A DNA stretch of 64,000 nucleotides. Source: CAZCTO01 sp964501725 (lineage in GTDB: Bacteria; Bacillota; Clostridia; Saccharofermentanales; Saccharofermentanaceae). Location of the stretch: contig CAZCTO010000003.1 in assembly GCA_964501725.1 (NCBI GenBank), positions 91,796 through 155,795 of the forward strand, in the 5' to 3' direction. Of the stretch, positions 62,701-64,000 are shown piece after piece. A program made the position numbers and the translations under genes. The notes under the pieces are model-generated. The model made no database searches. It was not told the DNA's origin and saw nothing but the letters and a program-made list of their open reading frames with translations. The first letter of the stretch is position 1, and every line of letters begins with the position of its first letter.

Positions 62701-63077
62701 TATGCATTCTTGCACATGGAAAGCCTGATATGATTGATTTAAATCCTGATAATCCTTATGGTGGTGGTATATGGATAGATAATGTTAGTGATTTAGTAGA
62801 TAAACTTCCGTGTAATATCAGCACTCTGGATATTGTTGCATGTAGTTGCGGTAGAGAGAATTCTGAGGGCAAGTGCATTGCGACAGAGTTCGCCAGTTCG
62901 GTTAAAATAGAGGAAGTGTTTGCATGGGATGGAACTATGATTTATTGGATAGGGTATAATACATGTTTTGCATCTCAGAGTAAAGGCTATTGTCGTTTCT
63001 ATAGGGATGAAAATGGATCCATTCAGAAGGAAGTCATAGGAAGAGTGATTAAATCAGGCACGCGGAGATTTGAGTGA
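59751..63077 (+). CDS. Large surface protein: CBM2 modules, calcium repeats, VWA-like and clan CD peptidase/toxin-like C-terminus
   Basis: An 1108-residue exported protein. Signal peptide ends near PAAPVLA (~28). Two CBM2-like modules (~35-145, 150-255) have WEEYFNATVTLTNTG and GTGFSGELTLANSS strands. A Thr-Pro linker (~285-312) follows, then thrombospondin type 3 calcium repeats (~315-445; DTDGDGLTDNYE, DTDADGIDD). Residues ~600-780 resemble a VWA domain with a degenerate MIDAS (EDSAYF). A second set of Asp-rich repeats precedes a C-terminal domain (~905-1108) with LAHG (His989) and VACSCG (Cys1031, Cys1033), the pattern of clan CD (caspase/gingipain/CHAT-like) enzymes. This last part is notably AT-rich. 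It is probably a cellulose- or cell-bound adhesin carrying a peptidase or toxin-like tip; the tip call is tentative. Confidence 0.75.
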   Translation: MKSSALFTKCCSLLLVVILLLKPAAPVLAINETPINLVPALMTGNTVSLTMQIDSSWEEYFNATVTLTNTGNQPIENWALSFAFPHSITNTWNSVVYEQADGMYTVKNAGWNQDIPAGGSVSFGFTAQQNGEVLTPDFYFINTAKRVVPSTDYAAAYKLYSDWGTGFSGELTLANSSSQTIEDWSFSLDFARTITTASNTVFTQGEGAQYLLLNPGYDQNINSGNSIKISIQGIDGAKTDVPSNFLVSQVTVGVSLTGDYDGDGVKDYEELLVYGTDPLVSEGIAPTPTPVPSSTPTPTTTPTPTPTPTPTPAEEIETDTDGDGLTDNYEIEIGTDPNLADTDADGIDDMTEIICGLDPLTSNLNEDFDGDGLTLQQEQELGTEFWNEDTDYDGLLDGDEVNLYGTNPLLEDTDADGLLDGDEVLLGKKPLSSDSDEDGIPDSEDKAIQQISVDMYNAESLGIASVDIEMDLSQLIDRVVSVEDEYNIDVFSTGIKSRIGSPISFECEEAFDQATVVFHYDELALGETAEQDLGVLWYDEENGVYVVEEQAIVDENANTVTLDLEHFSTYVLVDLQRWIQDASATIEYDNTSGETSVPYTYADEKYSYIFMVEDSAYFAEPYRLNALGIMQEFVRHLRPGEQMTVGRVYDTYGYGWDSMTEDPVRMNSTLNYFMAANFVPAMSTGTAFSYNVTKAVSFLRGHSANYNVGNIPVVILITTNVSMVYNPEMYTIPSAYNGRVFAINIADPMLSNGMFDDALNELIYGSGGIPLEGGTPQQIWNSYMNPPAQEPTMDYTDSDGDGLYDWLETGGMKGIDGNIYYSDPNAKHSDEDGVTDGEEMGKCVRIEKNLMGEIIVQIDGDIISGFIAMLYQIYAPQDAGVNYVFLMRSNPKVNDTDGDDCWDNKDASPHVKNGAINYIIYGADDLTVEQVKDYEKHYEKNDLDYISIQISTLKDFDFTWQNLICDYEDGVYSDKIAYSGVDDLCILAHGKPDMIDLNPDNPYGGGIWIDNVSDLVDKLPCNISTLDIVACSCGRENSEGKCIATEFASSVKIEEVFAWDGTMIYWIGYNTCFASQSKGYCRFYRDENGSIQKEVIGRVIKSGTRRFE

Positions 63078-63342
63078 GAACTATTCATAATAATACAGAT
63101 GTTTTCAAATCAGTATAAAGAGTGTTAGAAACGAAATACTGAAATCTGCAAATTGAGCGAAAACGTTTTCATTTTAACTTAAGCCATCTTACACTAAGCT
63201 AAGTGAAAGAAATGATGAAGACGTGTGAAATAATTCAAGTGAACGGCATACAAGATCATTTCAAACCGGTTGTTTGCGTAATCAACCAAACCATGCAGAT
63301 AGTTACCTGAATATATAGAAAATTAAAGGCAAGGGGAAAATG
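63078..63342. other. Intergenic region between the surface protein and the membrane paralogue
   Basis: About 260 bp of AT-rich sequence without an evident gene, terminator or clear promoter. The gap is long for an operon, so the downstream gene may have its own promoter. Confidence 0.4.
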
Positions 63343-63954
63343 ATGAAAAAGAGAATAGCTATACTGATTCTGGTCTTTTTAAGCACGTTTTCAATTGTAT
63401 CGGCTGTATATTATGCAAATACGGCGGTTGAGAATCATGAGAAAGCATCAAAAAAATACTACAAGGTAAGTTTCGACGCGCGGATTATCAATGAAAATCT
63501 ATACGGAGAACTAAAGAAATCCGACGGAACAGCAGGTAAAGAAGTACATATTCCTATTCAAACTGAGGTCCATGTTGTTGCAGTTATGTCAGGTGAGTAT
63601 GTTTGTGTTGAATCACCTATTGTAATTGAAATAGAGGGAGAAAGGCACGAAGTCTATTTGTCTCAATTCTCAATTGAAGACATTGATGAAACGTCTTATG
63701 CAAAGGAACTTCTCCGGTCAAAAATTCAAGAGACTGAACAAGAAATTGATTTAAGGATCAGAAAACATCTTATTAACTCTATTATTGCTGCTATAGTTTT
63801 ATTCGTTTTATTTTCATTGATTTTTCTCTTGATTGAGAAGAAGTGCGATTCTGATCGTAAATATAGAAATCTCTTCTGCTTTCTGCTATTTACGACTATT
63901 CTATCACTTGTATTTTTGTTTGTTTGTATCCAGTATATGAAGGGGATGCGATAG
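63343..63954 (+). CDS. Membrane protein of unknown function, paralogue of the gene at 17.3 kb
   Basis: About 203 residues with the same plan as the protein at 17332-17937: N-terminal hydrophobic anchor (MKKRIAILILVFLSTF), an external domain with VSFDARIIN, GTAGKEVHIPIQTEVHV and SYAKELL, and two C-terminal spans with LIFLLIEKKC between them. ATG 63343 aligns with the paralogue start; ATG 63340 is equally open behind AAGGGG. It is AT-rich, like the end of the surface protein gene upstream. Its place after a toxin/peptidase-like domain is compatible with an immunity or chaperone role, but nothing in its sequence shows that. Confidence 0.75.
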   Translation: MKKRIAILILVFLSTFSIVSAVYYANTAVENHEKASKKYYKVSFDARIINENLYGELKKSDGTAGKEVHIPIQTEVHVVAVMSGEYVCVESPIVIEIEGERHEVYLSQFSIEDIDETSYAKELLRSKIQETEQEIDLRIRKHLINSIIAAIVLFVLFSLIFLLIEKKCDSDRKYRNLFCFLLFTTILSLVFLFVCIQYMKGMR

Positions 63955-64000
63955 AATTGCGGACAGAGCAGAGAAAACAGTTTGTGCCACATGAATAATG

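Overview
This window reads as chromosomal DNA from an anaerobic, low-to-mid GC Firmicute, most likely of the class Clostridia. The evidence is the HPr kinase/RapZ/WhiA gene set, a biotin-dependent sodium-pumping decarboxylase, a V-type ATPase whose gene order matches the Enterococcus hirae ntp operon, Gram-positive signal and lipoprotein sequences, ECF sigma/anti-sigma and SdpR/SdpI pairs, and a cytoplasmic cellobiose/cellodextrin phosphorylase pair of the kind found in cellulolytic clostridia. No rRNA, tRNA, CRISPR array, transposase or phage gene was recognised. A species cannot be named from the sequence alone.

Layout. 1-2.6 kb: an iron-sulfur/MinD-type ATPase cluster (partial MinD-like ATPase, metallo-beta-lactamase fold protein, Mrp-NifX fusion) ending in a clear terminator. 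2.7-6.2 kb: a sodium-translocating decarboxylase operon (alpha, gamma-like, biotin carrier, beta) behind a good promoter and a structured leader. 6.3-7.9 kb: a PII-like protein and a CPA2 antiporter. 8.0-16.6 kb: nine V-ATPase genes (ntpF I K E C G A B D); the K subunit carries the Na+-ligand residues. 16.6-17.3 kb: a decayed segment with a duplicated 3' end of ntpD and four 74-bp tandem repeats, each holding an inverted repeat. 17.3-22.3 kb: a small membrane protein, two divergent TetR regulators with recognisable operators, and an ABC exporter. 22.4-37.6 kb: accessory genes, including a frameshifted DUF4256 gene, an Ig-like surface protein, peptidase E, two large polytopic membrane proteins, an ECF sigma/anti-sigma pair, SdpR/SdpI, PadR/HAAS, and a radical SAM enzyme with a lipoprotein partner. 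38.2-46.5 kb: cellobiose phosphorylase (with an altered catalytic motif), a DUF5050 lipoprotein, a hydrolase and cellodextrin phosphorylase. 46.6-59.5 kb: housekeeping genes (hprK, murB, rapZ, whiA, a beta-propeller protein, a nucleoside kinase-like gene, metA, nnrD, alr, split transketolase) ending in a strong terminator. 59.7-64 kb: a large cellulose-binding, calcium-repeat surface protein whose AT-rich C-terminus looks like a clan CD peptidase/toxin domain, followed by a membrane protein that is a paralogue of the one at 17.3 kb.

How the genes fit together. The 2.9-16.6 kb stretch looks like a sodium-energetics block: decarboxylation of oxaloacetate exports Na+, and the V-ATPase interconverts Na+ gradient and ATP. 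The GH94 phosphorylases and the CBM2-bearing surface protein point to growth on cellulose-derived oligosaccharides. The most interesting items are the catalytic Asp-to-Val change in the cellobiose phosphorylase, the low-GC surface-protein module with its duplicated membrane neighbour, the repeat array beside the other paralogue, the radical SAM/lipoprotein operon, and the Mrp-NifX fusion that still carries an internal ribosome binding site and start codon.
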